NCBI RefSeq assembly: GCF_900604345.1
Contig: NZ_LR026983.1
Coordinates: 62,001-126,000, forward strand
Origin: Maliibacterium massiliense
Lineage (GTDB): Bacteria > Bacillota > Clostridia > Christensenellales > Maliibacteriaceae
DNA: 64,000 nucleotides
Direction of reading: 5' to 3'
Shown here: positions 17,481 to 27,222 of the stretch, in pieces
How the letters are laid out: each line of letters begins with the position of its first letter
Position numbering within the stretch: the first letter of the stretch is position 1
Made by a program: the position numbers and the translations under genes
The notes under the pieces: generated by a model
Told to the model about the DNA's origin: nothing
Databases searched by the model: none
The model's input: the letters and a program-made list of their open reading frames with translations, nothing else

Positions 17481-18958
17481 TCAAACAGGCCCGCCTTGCG
17501 GCCGATCATCTCCTCGACGCGTTCGATATACTGTGCCACGTTTTTAACGTTGGGAAAGCGGTCGATCCGTTTTTCGGCGTCAAAGAGCCACTTGGTGATG
17601 GCGCCCGCGCCCATCGCGAGATTGGCGTGCGTCTCCTCCATGATGTCCACGTTGTAGATGCACGCCCGCCCGGTGCGCGCATAGCCCACGTTCTCCAGGT
17701 TGCCCGCCATGTATTTCTGCCGGTAGAGATAGTAGGGCGCGTAGCCGTCAGCAGCAAGCGCGTCGTGCGCATGTGCCACCATCCACTCCACCAGCGCGGG
17801 CGGCGCAAGCGCGTCCGCGTCCAGGTGCTCGTGCAGGCGGGAGGAGCGCTTGATGGCCAGTGTGTGCACCGTGACGTTTTCGGGCGCAAGCGCGCGGATG
17901 CGGGCAAGGGTATCCGCAAAATCCGTCGCGTCCTCGCCTGGAAGCCCCGCGATGAGATCCATGTTGATCCAGTCAAAACCCATAGTGCGCGCAAGATCGT
18001 ACGCCGTCACGATATCGCGCGCGCTGTGCGCCCGGCCGATGCGCGCAAGCGTCGCGTCCTGCATGCTCTGGGGGTTGATGCTGACGCGCTTCACGCCCGC
18101 TTGAAGGGCCAGGTCAAGCTTTTCCCGCGAGATGGTATCGGGCCTGCCTGCCTCCAGCGTGAACTCCCCCGTATCGGGCAAAAAGAACTGTGCGGCCTCC
18201 AGCACCTGACCAAGCAGCGGCTCCGGCAGCGCCGTGGGCGTGCCCCCGCCGATGTAGAGGCTGCGCACGCGCCAGCCCCCGTCCTGCATGCGGCGCGCCA
18301 TGGCGCGCATCTCCTTTTGCAGCGCCTGCACGTAGGGCGCCATCAGCGCGCCGTCCCTGCCGATATCGCACGAGGCAAAAGAGCAGTACACGCAGCGCGT
18401 GGTGCAAAACGGAATGCCGATGTAGACATCCAGCTCTCTTTTGTCGTGCGCGCGGGAGATCACCCCCTGCTGCATCTGGACGATTTCGCGCAGCAGCTGT
18501 GCCTTTTCGGGCGTCACGTCAAAGATGCTGCCCAGCGCATCGAGCGCGCCGGCCATGTCCATCCCCTCGTCCAGCAGGTCGTAGAGCATTTTGGTGGGGC
18601 GGATGCCCGTAAGCGACCCCCACGGCGTGCGTGCATCCGCACAGAGCGTGCGCGCAAGGCGGAACAGGCTGATTTTGCAGGCGCGCTTGAGATACTTTTT
18701 GTGTTCCAGCGCCGTGTGTATGCGCACGGGCGCCTCATGCGTATAGCTGCCCAGCGCGATGCCACCCTGGCTGGCGCGCGAGGTCACGCGCCACAGTCCG
18801 CCCTCCTGTTGCACGCTTTGGGAAAAGCACAGCGCGTCATCGGGCGGGTGCACGCCGTAGCGCAGCTCTTCAATGGACTCCAGGCCGTAAAACAAGCGCA
18901 GAATCTCCCCCATATCATGAAAAAAGGCGGCCGGCTCCGCCTGCAGGTAAATAGCCAT
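17477..18958 (-). CDS. hemZ: HemZ-type radical SAM protein (coproporphyrinogen dehydrogenase-like)
   Basis: 493 residues. The radical SAM cluster is at C185, C189 and C192 (PFCTTRCVYCSF), preceded by a clostridial N-terminal domain with WGSLTGIRPTKM near residue 113. GGGTPTAL and the EAGRPDT motif follow. HemZ/HemN-like proteins were annotated as oxygen-independent coproporphyrinogen III oxidases; in organisms with no haem pathway the true substrate is uncertain. Last gene of recJ-relA-dtd-MBL-hemZ, 8 bp after the MBL gene. Confidence 0.92.
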   Translation of the reverse strand: MAIYLQAEPAAFFHDMGEILRLFYGLESIEELRYGVHPPDDALCFSQSVQQEGGLWRVTSRASQGGIALGSYTHEAPVRIHTALEHKKYLKRACKISLFRLARTLCADARTPWGSLTGIRPTKMLYDLLDEGMDMAGALDALGSIFDVTPEKAQLLREIVQMQQGVISRAHDKRELDVYIGIPFCTTRCVYCSFASCDIGRDGALMAPYVQALQKEMRAMARRMQDGGWRVRSLYIGGGTPTALPEPLLGQVLEAAQFFLPDTGEFTLEAGRPDTISREKLDLALQAGVKRVSINPQSMQDATLARIGRAHSARDIVTAYDLARTMGFDWINMDLIAGLPGEDATDFADTLARIRALAPENVTVHTLAIKRSSRLHEHLDADALAPPALVEWMVAHAHDALAADGYAPYYLYRQKYMAGNLENVGYARTGRACIYNVDIMEETHANLAMGAGAITKWLFDAEKRIDRFPNVKNVAQYIERVEEMIGRKAGLFD

Positions 18959-18966
18959 CGTTCCCT

Positions 18967-19605
18967 TTACACCCCTTGCAAAAATGGATTGACCCGCCTT
19001 TGCACGCCCAGGCTGGAATCCCCACCGTGGCCGGGAAGCAGCGCCGTATCATCGGGCAGCGCAAGAAGCTTGCGCGCGATGCTTGTAATGAGCGCACCGT
19101 GATCCCCGCCTGGAAAATCGCTGCGCCCCACCGCGCCGTCAAAGAGCGTATCGCCTGAAAAAAGCGCGTTGCCCGCGGCGTCGTAGTAGCATACGCCGCC
19201 GGGCGTGTGCCCCGGCGTGTGCAGCACGGTAAGCGCGCCTTCCCCCAGGCGAATCGTATCGCCGTCCTGCAGCAGACGCTCCGCCGCCGGATAGGTATGC
19301 GCCTGGCCGCACAGCCACGGCGATAGGTTCAGCCCAGCATCCGTGAGCATCCCCGCGTCGCGCGCATGGATGCACACCGGCGCCTGCACGCCGCGCGCCT
19401 TGAGCCCGTCCAGCGCGCTTATATGGTCGTAATGCCCGTGTGTCAGCAGGATACATGTGGGCTCTGCGCGCATCGCCGCAAGGCGCGCGCACAGGCGCGC
19501 AGCGTCGCCGGAAGGATCGATCAGCGCGGCTTGCCTCGTCGCTTCATCCACCACAATGTAGCTATTGATATCGTACGCAGGGTTTGTCAGCATACAGTGC
19601 AGCAT
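18967..19605 (-). CDS. MBL-fold metallo-hydrolase (glyoxalase II-like)
   Basis: 212 residues. The zinc motif THGHYDH (residues 55-61), HTPGHTPGG and FSGDTLFDG identify a glyoxalase II-type metallo-beta-lactamase fold hydrolase. The substrate is unknown; thioester hydrolysis is common in this group. The frame is open further upstream, but the ATG at 19605 has AGGGAGG 5 nt before it. It lies between dtd and hemZ, a conserved clostridial order. Confidence 0.92.
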   Translation of the reverse strand: MLHCMLTNPAYDINSYIVVDEATRQAALIDPSGDAARLCARLAAMRAEPTCILLTHGHYDHISALDGLKARGVQAPVCIHARDAGMLTDAGLNLSPWLCGQAHTYPAAERLLQDGDTIRLGEGALTVLHTPGHTPGGVCYYDAAGNALFSGDTLFDGAVGRSDFPGGDHGALITSIARKLLALPDDTALLPGHGGDSSLGVQRRVNPFLQGV

Positions 19606-19615
19606 AAGAGCCTCC

Positions 19616-20065
19616 CTAAAACGTCTTTTTACTGTCAAGTAAGATGGTCACAGGGCCGTCGTTGACAAGGGAAACCTCCATATGCGTCTGAAAGACCCCT
19701 GTCTCCACTTGCAGGCCCGCTTCCACAAGCAGCGCGCGCAGGCGCTCAAAGAGCGCATCCGCCTCTGCGGGGCGCTCCGCCCGGATGAAGCTGGGCCGGT
19801 TGCCGTGGCGCGCGTCGCCCAACAGCGTAAACTGGGAGACCAACAAAATCGACCCACCTACGTCCAGGATGGATCGATTCATTTTTTCATGTTCATCTTC
19901 AAATACGCGCAGCGCCGCAAGCTTGCGCACAAGATAGGCGGCGTCCTGCTGGGTATCGCCCGTTTCTACCCCCACCAGCACCACATATCCGTGCGCGATG
20001 CTGCCGCGCACCGCGCCGCCTGTGCGCACCTCGGCGCGGGAAACGCGCTGTACACACGCGCGCAT
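19616..20065 (-). CDS. dtd: D-aminoacyl-tRNA deacylase
   Basis: 149 residues. It removes D-amino acids (and mischarged Gly) from tRNA. Motifs: MRACVQRVSRAEV, VLVGVETGDTQQDA, LLVSQFTLLGDARHGNRPSF (the SQFTL active-site loop) and the C-terminal TGVFQTHMEV with the Gly-cisPro-like segment replaced by VNDGPVT. AAAGGAGG precedes the ATG at 20065. Confidence 0.95.
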   Translation of the reverse strand: MRACVQRVSRAEVRTGGAVRGSIAHGYVVLVGVETGDTQQDAAYLVRKLAALRVFEDEHEKMNRSILDVGGSILLVSQFTLLGDARHGNRPSFIRAERPAEADALFERLRALLVEAGLQVETGVFQTHMEVSLVNDGPVTILLDSKKTF

Positions 20066-20118
20066 AGGCCGACCTCCTTTTTGTCGGGCAGAGGCGGTCA
20101 AATGCCGCCTCTTATTGG

Positions 20119-22332
20119 CTACGCGCCGACGCGGAAGGCCTCCATGACCTCCGGCAGACGCAGAATCTGCTTGATAACCTTCTCCAGCTGCTCGGTGTCG
20201 CTGATCTCCACCATGAGGCTGACGTTGGCAAGGCCGCTCTTATTGACCCGCGCGTTGACGCCCCTAAGCTGCATATCCATGCGCGTCATAGCGTTGATCA
20301 GGTCTGCAAGCAGGCCTGCGCGATCCACCGCCACGATCTGAATCTCCGCCGTGTAGCTCTTAGTCGCCGCGTCCTCCCACGCCACCTCGATCAGGCGCTC
20401 CGGCTCAAAGGAGGTGTCCTTGAGGTTGGTGCAGTCCCTGCGGTGGACGGACACGCCGCGCCCGCGCGTGATGTAGCCCACGATATCATCGCCCGGCACG
20501 GGGTTGCAGCAGTGCGACAGGCGCACCAGCATGTTATCCTCACCCTTGACGATGATGCCGTGCTGCGCCTTTTGCGCCTGCCTGGGCTTGGCCGGCTTGG
20601 CGGGCGCGCCGCCCTGCTCGGGCGTCTTTTCCTGTGCGGGCGCGGGTTCGCCCTTATGCGCCTTGCGGTACTGCTCCATCAGCCGGGCCAGCACCTGGCC
20701 GGTGCCCAGGCCGCCAAAGCCCACCGCCGCGTAGAGATCGTCTACGCTGTTGAGCGTGTAGCGCTTGAGCAGTCCTTCAAGCCACTCGTTTTTCATCAGC
20801 TGGCTCAAGCTATAGCCGTGGCGCTTAGCCGCGTCCTCGAGCATCTCGCGCCCCTTGGTGGTATTCTCTTCCTTAAACTCCCGCTTAAGCCACTGACGGA
20901 TGCGGTTTTTTGCGTTGGATGTCTTGACGATATTGAGCCAGTCGCGGCTGGGACCGTGCGACGCGCTGGCTGTGATGATCTCTACGATGTCGCCCGTCTT
21001 AAGCTTGGTATCCAGCGGCACCATCTTACCGTTGATGCGCGCGCCCACGCACTTGTGCCCGATGGCGCTGTGGATACCATAGGCAAAGTCCAAGGGCGTC
21101 GCGCCCTGGGGCAGCTCCACCACATCCCCCTTGGGGGTGAACACAAAGACCTGGTCAGAAAACAGGTCGATCTTGAGGGTGTTCATAAACTCTGAGGGGT
21201 CTTTTAAATCGTTCTGCCACTCCATCAGCTGGCGCAGCCAGGCCAGGCGCTCGTCAAAGTCCGAGCCGTCTCCCTTGCCCCCCTCTTTGTACTTCCAGTG
21301 CGCCGCGATGCCGTACTCGGCGGTGCGGTGCATCTCGGCGGTGCGGATCTGAATTTCAAAGGGGATGCCGTTGGAGCCCATCAGCGTGGTGTGCAGCGAT
21401 TGGTACATGTTTTCCTTGGGCATGGCGATATAATCCTTGAAGCGCCCCGGAATGGGCTTCCAAAGGGTGTGCACCACGCCCAGCACCGCGTAGCAGTCCT
21501 TGACGCTTTCCACAATGACGCGGATGGCGGTTAGGTCGTAGATCTGTTCAAAGGCGCGCTTCTGCATCTTGCGGTAGATGCTGTAAAAGTGCTTAGGCCT
21601 GCCCGCGATATCCGCCTTGATGTGCATTTCATCCAAGCGCGCCTTGAGCACGGAGATGATGTTTTCCACCACCTGCTCGCGCTCGGAGCGCTTGAGCGCC
21701 ACGCGCTGCACCAGGTCCTTGTACGCCTCCGGTTCCAGGTAGGAAAGGCACAGGTCCTCCAGCTCCCATTCGATGCGGGAGATGCCCAGCCGGTGCGCAA
21801 GCGGCGCGTAAATCTCCAGCGTCTCGCGCGCAGTGCGCTTCTGCTTGGCAACCTCGCGAAACTGCAGCGTGCGCATGTTGTGCAGCCTGTCTGCCAGCTT
21901 GATGAGGATCACGCGGATATCCTTGGCCATGGCCAGGAACATCTTGCGCAGGTTTTCCGCCTGCATCTCCTCCTTGCTGGTAAAATCCAGCCGGCCCAGC
22001 TTGCTTACGCCGTCCACCAGGCGCGCGATTTCGCTGCCGAAATCCTTTTCTAGCTGTTCGTAGGAGACGCCCGTATCCTCGATTACATCGTGCAGCAGGC
22101 CTGCAGATACGGTGTTTGCGTCCATGCCTAGCCCGATGAGGATGCGCGCCACCTCGCAGGGGTGGATAAAGTACGGCTCGCCCGAATCGCGCTTTTGATC
22201 CGCGTGCGCCGCCTTGGCATAATCGTAGGCACGGCCCAGCAGCGCGCGCTGTTTGACGGTTGGGTAGTTTGCAAACAGTGGCCGGATGTCGTGCTCGGCC
22301 AAAATGGCCTCCGCGTTTTTCTCCGCCGCCAT
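20119..22332 (-). CDS. relA: Bifunctional (p)ppGpp synthetase/hydrolase (RelA/SpoT)
   Basis: 737 residues, full-length long RSH protein. Domains in order: HD hydrolase (HDVIEDT with H81 and D82), synthetase (residues about 230-340, with YQSLHTTLMGSNG), TGS (about 390-450, VFTPKGDVVELPQGATPLDFAY), helical and zinc-finger-like region (LSHCCNPVPGDDIVGY) and a C-terminal ACT domain. An intact HD motif suggests it both makes and degrades ppGpp. It lies 33 bp downstream of recJ, the usual recJ-relA-dtd order of Firmicutes. Confidence 0.96.
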   Translation of the reverse strand: MAAEKNAEAILAEHDIRPLFANYPTVKQRALLGRAYDYAKAAHADQKRDSGEPYFIHPCEVARILIGLGMDANTVSAGLLHDVIEDTGVSYEQLEKDFGSEIARLVDGVSKLGRLDFTSKEEMQAENLRKMFLAMAKDIRVILIKLADRLHNMRTLQFREVAKQKRTARETLEIYAPLAHRLGISRIEWELEDLCLSYLEPEAYKDLVQRVALKRSEREQVVENIISVLKARLDEMHIKADIAGRPKHFYSIYRKMQKRAFEQIYDLTAIRVIVESVKDCYAVLGVVHTLWKPIPGRFKDYIAMPKENMYQSLHTTLMGSNGIPFEIQIRTAEMHRTAEYGIAAHWKYKEGGKGDGSDFDERLAWLRQLMEWQNDLKDPSEFMNTLKIDLFSDQVFVFTPKGDVVELPQGATPLDFAYGIHSAIGHKCVGARINGKMVPLDTKLKTGDIVEIITASASHGPSRDWLNIVKTSNAKNRIRQWLKREFKEENTTKGREMLEDAAKRHGYSLSQLMKNEWLEGLLKRYTLNSVDDLYAAVGFGGLGTGQVLARLMEQYRKAHKGEPAPAQEKTPEQGGAPAKPAKPRQAQKAQHGIIVKGEDNMLVRLSHCCNPVPGDDIVGYITRGRGVSVHRRDCTNLKDTSFEPERLIEVAWEDAATKSYTAEIQIVAVDRAGLLADLINAMTRMDMQLRGVNARVNKSGLANVSLMVEISDTEQLEKVIKQILRLPEVMEAFRVGA

Positions 22333-22365
22333 ACGATACGCCTCCTTTTCCCTGTTGTGTGTTTT

Positions 22366-24774
22366 CTATGCCTGCAGCAGCTGCTGCAGCATATCTGCCC
22401 ACTGCGCAAAGCGCGCGCGGCCCTGGTTGTACGCCGGGCTTGCGGTGAGCAGGCGCTTTTCACGCTGCGGCAAAAAGACAATCGCGCCGTTATTGCGCCG
22501 GCCGATAAAGCCCAACTGTTCAAACACTTGCAAGCTCCAATCGAGCAGCACCTTCTGCGCTCCGCGCATGGCGGGCAGGCGGCCCTGCGCCTGCCGCAGC
22601 GCGCGGTAAGCGCGCGTCATGCAGTCGTGCGTGGGTTCCAGCGGCGCGAGCGCGTCCAGCGCCTGCCCGATGGCCTGTGCGTCGGGCACCAGAAATGTCT
22701 CTGTTTGCGCCACCACCGGCGCACCCAGCACATAGATATGCGCGTAGCGGGATAGCACGTCCGCATCCAGCGCATCAGGCGCAATCACAAGCGTGTTGAA
22801 CGCCCGCCCATCGCACGGCATCGCGCCAAAGGCGACGTCGATGCGGCGCGCCGCGATCTGCGCGCCCAGCGCCTCCGCAAGCGCGCATGCCATGCCTCTG
22901 GATGTTGCCAGCACCAGCGTGCCGCTGAAGCGCTCCTCAAGCGCCTCCTGTATGGCCAAGAGCGCCTCCTCCCACGCCATTGTGACGGGAGGGATGCATT
23001 CATTATAGTAAATGTGCGGATAAATTGCACGAAAAAAATCCTGCTTTTCGGCGGATATACGCTGCAAATATGTTTCCACATCACAGCAGGGGGCCACCGC
23101 CCGCATCTGCAGCTGCGGCGTGGTGCGTCCCTGGTAGGTGTTCAGGCCCACACGCACCACCATATCCATCTGCCCCATGCCGGCGATCTCCCGCGCGCGC
23201 GCACCCCAGCCAAAGGCGATCGCCTGCATCTCCGCATCCTGCTGGCGGGCCAATAGGCGCAGGTGCGCGCCCGAAACGCCCATAGCGTTGACGGCGGTGG
23301 GTGTGACGTGCTCCAGCAGAAACAGCGGCGCGGCGTTGCCAAAGCCAGTGGGCTCCAGCGCCTGCAGCATGTTGATGAAGCCATAATCCAGCGCGCGCAT
23401 ATCCACCCGCACATCGTAGTGCACCGTGGGCAGGAACAGCTCCTGCGGGTAAGATGCAAGCGCCTCGTTGAGGCGTGCCACAAGCGCGGGTATGTTGGCA
23501 AGCTTGACGGTGACACCCGCCGCCATCTGGTGGCCGCCGAAGCGCTCCAATAGGTCGCTTGCCGGCTGCAGCGCGCCATACAGATCCACACCCGCGATGC
23601 TGCGGCCCGACCCCTTGGCAACCTCGCCGCGTCCGCACAATAACAGCGTGGGCCGGTTGTAGCGCTCGGCCAGGCGCGATGCCACGATGCCCACCACGCC
23701 GTCGTCCCAGTTGGGGTCCTCCAGCACGATCACGCGGCCATCCCGCAGATCCACCTCTCCCGCCTCGATGCGGGCGATGGCCTGCTCGGTGATACCCCGC
23801 TCCACCTGCTGGCGGCGCACGTTGAGGTCGTTTAAATAGGTGGCAAGCTCGGCTGCGCGCGCCTCGTCCTCGGCGCGCATCAGCTCCAGCGCATCCATGG
23901 CCGTATCCATGCGCCCACCCGCGTTGATGCGCGGGGCCAGCATAAAGCCCACATCCCCCGCGCTCACCTTCTCCTGTCGGCAGCCAGCCGCGGCCATCAG
24001 CGCACGCAGTCCGGTGCAGGGCTGTGCGCGCAGCTTATCCAGGCCGATACTTGCAAACACGCGGTTTTCGTCCATCAGCGGCACAATATCCGCGATGGTG
24101 CCGGTGGCCAGCACATCCCAGTAAGGCAGCAGCGCGTCTGTGCCCCCGAGCGCCTGCAGTACCTTGGCCGCCACGCCCACACCCGCAAGGCCGGTAAAGG
24201 GATACTTTTGATCCGCCCTTTTGGGATTGACGCAGGCCACCACGTCCGGCAGCACTGCGGGGCACTCGTGATGGTCCGTGACGATCATATCAATGCCCAG
24301 CGCGCTGGCGTGGGCCGCCTCCTCTACGGCGGTAATGCCGCAGTCCACCGTGATGATGAGCGCCGGTGCGATCTTTTCTGCAATCTGGTCGATGGTTGTC
24401 AGGTGCAGGCCGTAGCCTTCCTCCTGGCGCATGGGCAGAAAGCCATAGACGGGCACGCCCTGGCGCTCCAGATAGCCCATCATCAGCGTGGTGGCCGTCA
24501 CGCCGTCCGCGTCGTAGTCGCCGTAGACCACCACCCGCTCTTTTTTCTCGATTGCCCGGGAAATGCGCGCTACAGCTTTATCCATATCCCGCAGCAGAAA
24601 CGGGTCGTGCAGCATTGTCAGGTCAGGATGAAAGTAACGCTGCGCTTTTTCGGGGGTGTCGACGCCCCGCTGCAGCAGCACTTCCGCCAAAAAGGGCGAT
24701 ATTTCCAGCGCGCCTGCCAGCACCTTGATCGCGCCCGCATCGGGCGCGTCCGTATTGGGTAGAAAACGCAGCAT
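22366..24774 (-). CDS. recJ: Single-stranded-DNA-specific exonuclease RecJ
   Basis: 802 residues, in line with the long Firmicutes RecJ that has a C-terminal extension beyond the core. The DHH phosphoesterase motifs are present: VVVYGDYDADGV (D86, D88, D90), TVDCGIT, VTDHHECP, and the DHHA1 segment with GSGRSIAGVDLY and GGHQMAAG. RecJ degrades ssDNA 5' to 3' in recombination and mismatch repair. The ATG at 24774 with GGGGAGG is chosen; the longer frame crosses a terminator-like hairpin. Residues from about 560 onward are poorly conserved, as usual. Confidence 0.94.
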   Translation of the reverse strand: MLRFLPNTDAPDAGAIKVLAGALEISPFLAEVLLQRGVDTPEKAQRYFHPDLTMLHDPFLLRDMDKAVARISRAIEKKERVVVYGDYDADGVTATTLMMGYLERQGVPVYGFLPMRQEEGYGLHLTTIDQIAEKIAPALIITVDCGITAVEEAAHASALGIDMIVTDHHECPAVLPDVVACVNPKRADQKYPFTGLAGVGVAAKVLQALGGTDALLPYWDVLATGTIADIVPLMDENRVFASIGLDKLRAQPCTGLRALMAAAGCRQEKVSAGDVGFMLAPRINAGGRMDTAMDALELMRAEDEARAAELATYLNDLNVRRQQVERGITEQAIARIEAGEVDLRDGRVIVLEDPNWDDGVVGIVASRLAERYNRPTLLLCGRGEVAKGSGRSIAGVDLYGALQPASDLLERFGGHQMAAGVTVKLANIPALVARLNEALASYPQELFLPTVHYDVRVDMRALDYGFINMLQALEPTGFGNAAPLFLLEHVTPTAVNAMGVSGAHLRLLARQQDAEMQAIAFGWGARAREIAGMGQMDMVVRVGLNTYQGRTTPQLQMRAVAPCCDVETYLQRISAEKQDFFRAIYPHIYYNECIPPVTMAWEEALLAIQEALEERFSGTLVLATSRGMACALAEALGAQIAARRIDVAFGAMPCDGRAFNTLVIAPDALDADVLSRYAHIYVLGAPVVAQTETFLVPDAQAIGQALDALAPLEPTHDCMTRAYRALRQAQGRLPAMRGAQKVLLDWSLQVFEQLGFIGRRNNGAIVFLPQREKRLLTASPAYNQGRARFAQWADMLQQLLQA

Positions 24775-24800
24775 GAAAATCCTCCCCTCTTTTGATTGGA

Positions 24801-24863
24801 AAAAGGCCCTTCCAGGTGCAACGCGCGGACCGTCAGCGCGCGCACGTGCGATGGAAAGGCCCT
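24801..24863 (-). terminator. Terminator or attenuator between secDF and recJ
   Basis: Arms 24803-24814 and 24852-24863 pair over about 12 bp with wobble, followed on the minus strand by TTTTTCC. A second perfect 7-bp hairpin (24871-24892 region) lies just before it. Only about 25 bp separate the T-run from the recJ start, leaving no room for a promoter, so recJ may depend on read-through. Confidence 0.6.
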
Positions 24864-24904
24864 GGGCAGAGGCGCGCAAAATGCGCGCCTTCCCTATTGA
24901 TTGC

Positions 24905-27121
24905 TTATTTGCCAGCGGCACCCGCCCGTTTGGCTTTCTTCTGGGCGGCGCCCGGTTTGCTGTTGCCTTTTTCCAGCCGGCTGGCCAGCTTGCTCCACAG
25001 CACCGGCGCTACGAACATCGAGGAATAGGTGCCTGCAACCAGGCCCACGATGATGGGCAACGAGAACTCCTTGATGGAATCCACGCCCAGGATGTACAGG
25101 CCCAGGATCATCACAAGCGTGGTCAGCGAGGTGTTGATGGTGCGCGTGAGCGTCTCGTTGACGCTTAAATCGGCCAGGCGGGCATTGCTCATGCGCGCAA
25201 GGTCGCTGCGGCGCTTGTTCTCGCGGATACGGTCAAAGATGATGATCGTGTTGTTGATGGAATAGCCCACGATGGTGAGGATGGCCGCGATAAACGAGGA
25301 GTTGAGCGTCAGCCGCACCACGCAGCATACCGCCGCCATGATGGCCACGTCGTGCACCAGCGCGATGACAGCCGCAATGCCGGAGGCGAGCTCAAAGCGG
25401 ATCCAGATATAGCAGAGGATAAGCGCGCTTGCGATGAGCACCGCGATGACGGCGTTACGCGTAAGCTCGCCGCCCACCGTCGCGCCCACGGTCTCAAAGT
25501 CGTCGATCTTGACGTTTTCGTAATGATACGTGTCCTTGAGCGTGGTCTCGATCTGCCCGCGCATATCGGCCTGCTGCTCCTCGGGGATGATCTCCTTGAC
25601 GCGCACCGTGGCAAGCGTCTTTTCGCCGCCCACCTCCGCCGCGCTCTTGTTGACCTGCACGTTGCTAAAGCCCGCCTTCTGCAGCGCGTCGGACAGGTCC
25701 GCCTCCTTATATTCCTGCTCAAAAGAGACGGTCATGATGGTGCCGCCGGTAAAATCAATGCCCCAGTTGAAGCCCCCCACAAAGAACATCACAACGCCCG
25801 CAAGCAGCACAATGCCGGAAAAAACCCACACCTTTTTGTAGTGTTTGGTCACGCCGATGCGCTCCAGCTTCTTCTGCTTATCGGGGGCAAACATGTAGGC
25901 GCCCTTTTTCCTGACGCCGAAGTCCAGCGTCCACTTCAGCAGGCTGCGCGTGAGCACCAGCGCTGAGAACATGGATACGAGGATACCGATCAGAAGCGTA
26001 ATGGCAAAACCCTTGATGGGGCCGGTGCCGAAGAACATCAGCACAAGCGCCGCGATGACGGTGGTGATGTTGGAGTCCAGGATGCTGGAGAACGCCTTGG
26101 AAAAGCCCATGCGCAGCGCCGTTTTGGGCGGTTTGCCGGTGCGCAGCTCATCCTTGAAGCGCTCAAAGATGATGACGTTTGCATCCACCGCCATGCCGAT
26201 GGACAGGATGATGCCCGCGATGCCGGGCAGCGTCAGCTGCACGCCCGGGATGGTGGCCAGCATAAAGAGCATGATGACCATGTAGCCCGCAAGCGCAATG
26301 CAGGCCGTAAGGCCGGGCAGGCGGTAATAGACGAGCATAAATACCATCAGCAGCGCAAGGCCGATCAGCCCTGCAATGATGCTCATGCGCAGCGCACTTT
26401 CGCCCAGCGTGGCGCTGATGGAGCGCACCTCCAGCTGCTCAAGCTCCAGCGGCAGCGCGCCGGACATGATCAGTTCCGCCAGCTCCTCGGCTTTTTCAGT
26501 GGATTCCATGTTTTCAATGACGCCCTGACCGCCCGCGATGACCGAGTTGACCGTGGGCGAGGAGAGCTCCTCATCGTCCAGCTTGATGGTAATCTTCTGG
26601 CCGATCAGCCGCTGGGTAGCCTCTGCAAACTTAGTGGCGCCCTCGTTGTTCAATTCAAAGGCAATGACCGGCTTTTGCGCATCGTCCAGCGTGGCCTGCG
26701 CCCTTTTGACGTGGGAGCCGTCGATGATCACGGTACCATCCGGGTCGACAAACGTCAGCTTGGCCGGGGTGCCCAGGATGTCGATGACCTGCTGCGGATC
26801 ATGCACGTCTGGGATCTCGATGCGGATGCGGTCGCCGCCCTGGCGGGTGATGGTCGCCTCCGTATACCCCTGTTGGTCCAGACGGGCGCGCTGCTTGGCA
26901 ATGGTGCCCACCACGCCTGAATCAAAGTCGCTGCCATCCTCGGGCGGTTTGGCCTGGTAGAGAATGCTCAACCCGCCCTGCAGATCAAGGCCCTGCTTGA
27001 TGTTCTCGTGCAGGGGTTTGAAATTGTAAATGCCAAACGGAAAGCCCGCCACCGCGACATAGGAAAGCAGTGCGATGATGAGCACCATCAGCGTAAACTT
27101 AAAGATACTGCGTTTCTTCAT
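24905..27121 (-). CDS. secDF: SecD-SecF fusion protein-export protein
   Basis: 738 residues, a single-chain SecDF with twelve membrane helices. The SecD half (to about residue 415) has the N-terminal helix, a periplasmic P1 domain (KQGLDLQGGLSILYQ) and the AVDANVIIFERFKDE motif. The SecF half starts near 440 with GGFNWGIDFTGGTIM and has TIVGYSINNTIIIFDRIRENKR. SecDF uses proton motive force to pull secreted proteins out of SecYEG. The start at 27121 (MKKRSIF) is chosen over a 17-codon extension. The linked fusion is common in Firmicutes. Confidence 0.96.
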   Translation of the reverse strand: MKKRSIFKFTLMVLIIALLSYVAVAGFPFGIYNFKPLHENIKQGLDLQGGLSILYQAKPPEDGSDFDSGVVGTIAKQRARLDQQGYTEATITRQGGDRIRIEIPDVHDPQQVIDILGTPAKLTFVDPDGTVIIDGSHVKRAQATLDDAQKPVIAFELNNEGATKFAEATQRLIGQKITIKLDDEELSSPTVNSVIAGGQGVIENMESTEKAEELAELIMSGALPLELEQLEVRSISATLGESALRMSIIAGLIGLALLMVFMLVYYRLPGLTACIALAGYMVIMLFMLATIPGVQLTLPGIAGIILSIGMAVDANVIIFERFKDELRTGKPPKTALRMGFSKAFSSILDSNITTVIAALVLMFFGTGPIKGFAITLLIGILVSMFSALVLTRSLLKWTLDFGVRKKGAYMFAPDKQKKLERIGVTKHYKKVWVFSGIVLLAGVVMFFVGGFNWGIDFTGGTIMTVSFEQEYKEADLSDALQKAGFSNVQVNKSAAEVGGEKTLATVRVKEIIPEEQQADMRGQIETTLKDTYHYENVKIDDFETVGATVGGELTRNAVIAVLIASALILCYIWIRFELASGIAAVIALVHDVAIMAAVCCVVRLTLNSSFIAAILTIVGYSINNTIIIFDRIRENKRRSDLARMSNARLADLSVNETLTRTINTSLTTLVMILGLYILGVDSIKEFSLPIIVGLVAGTYSSMFVAPVLWSKLASRLEKGNSKPGAAQKKAKRAGAAGK

Positions 27122-27192
27122 ATTGGGAATCTTCCTTCCTGCAAAACCGTACGTACGCTCCGCCGGTTCCATACTGATACAAACTGTGTTTC

Positions 27193-27222
27193 ATTATAAT
27201 GCACAGCAATTATACACGTCAA
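27193..27222 (-). promoter_or_regulatory. Promoter of secDF
   Basis: TTGACG (27217-27222), 18-bp spacer, TATAAT (27193-27198), minus strand. The TGA in the -35 is the stop codon of scfB. Confidence 0.8.

Noticed and set aside
16154..19102. 982-codon plus-strand open frame across hisS, hemZ and the MBL gene
   Set aside because: Antisense shadow of certain genes with His/Arg/Ala-rich low-complexity composition.
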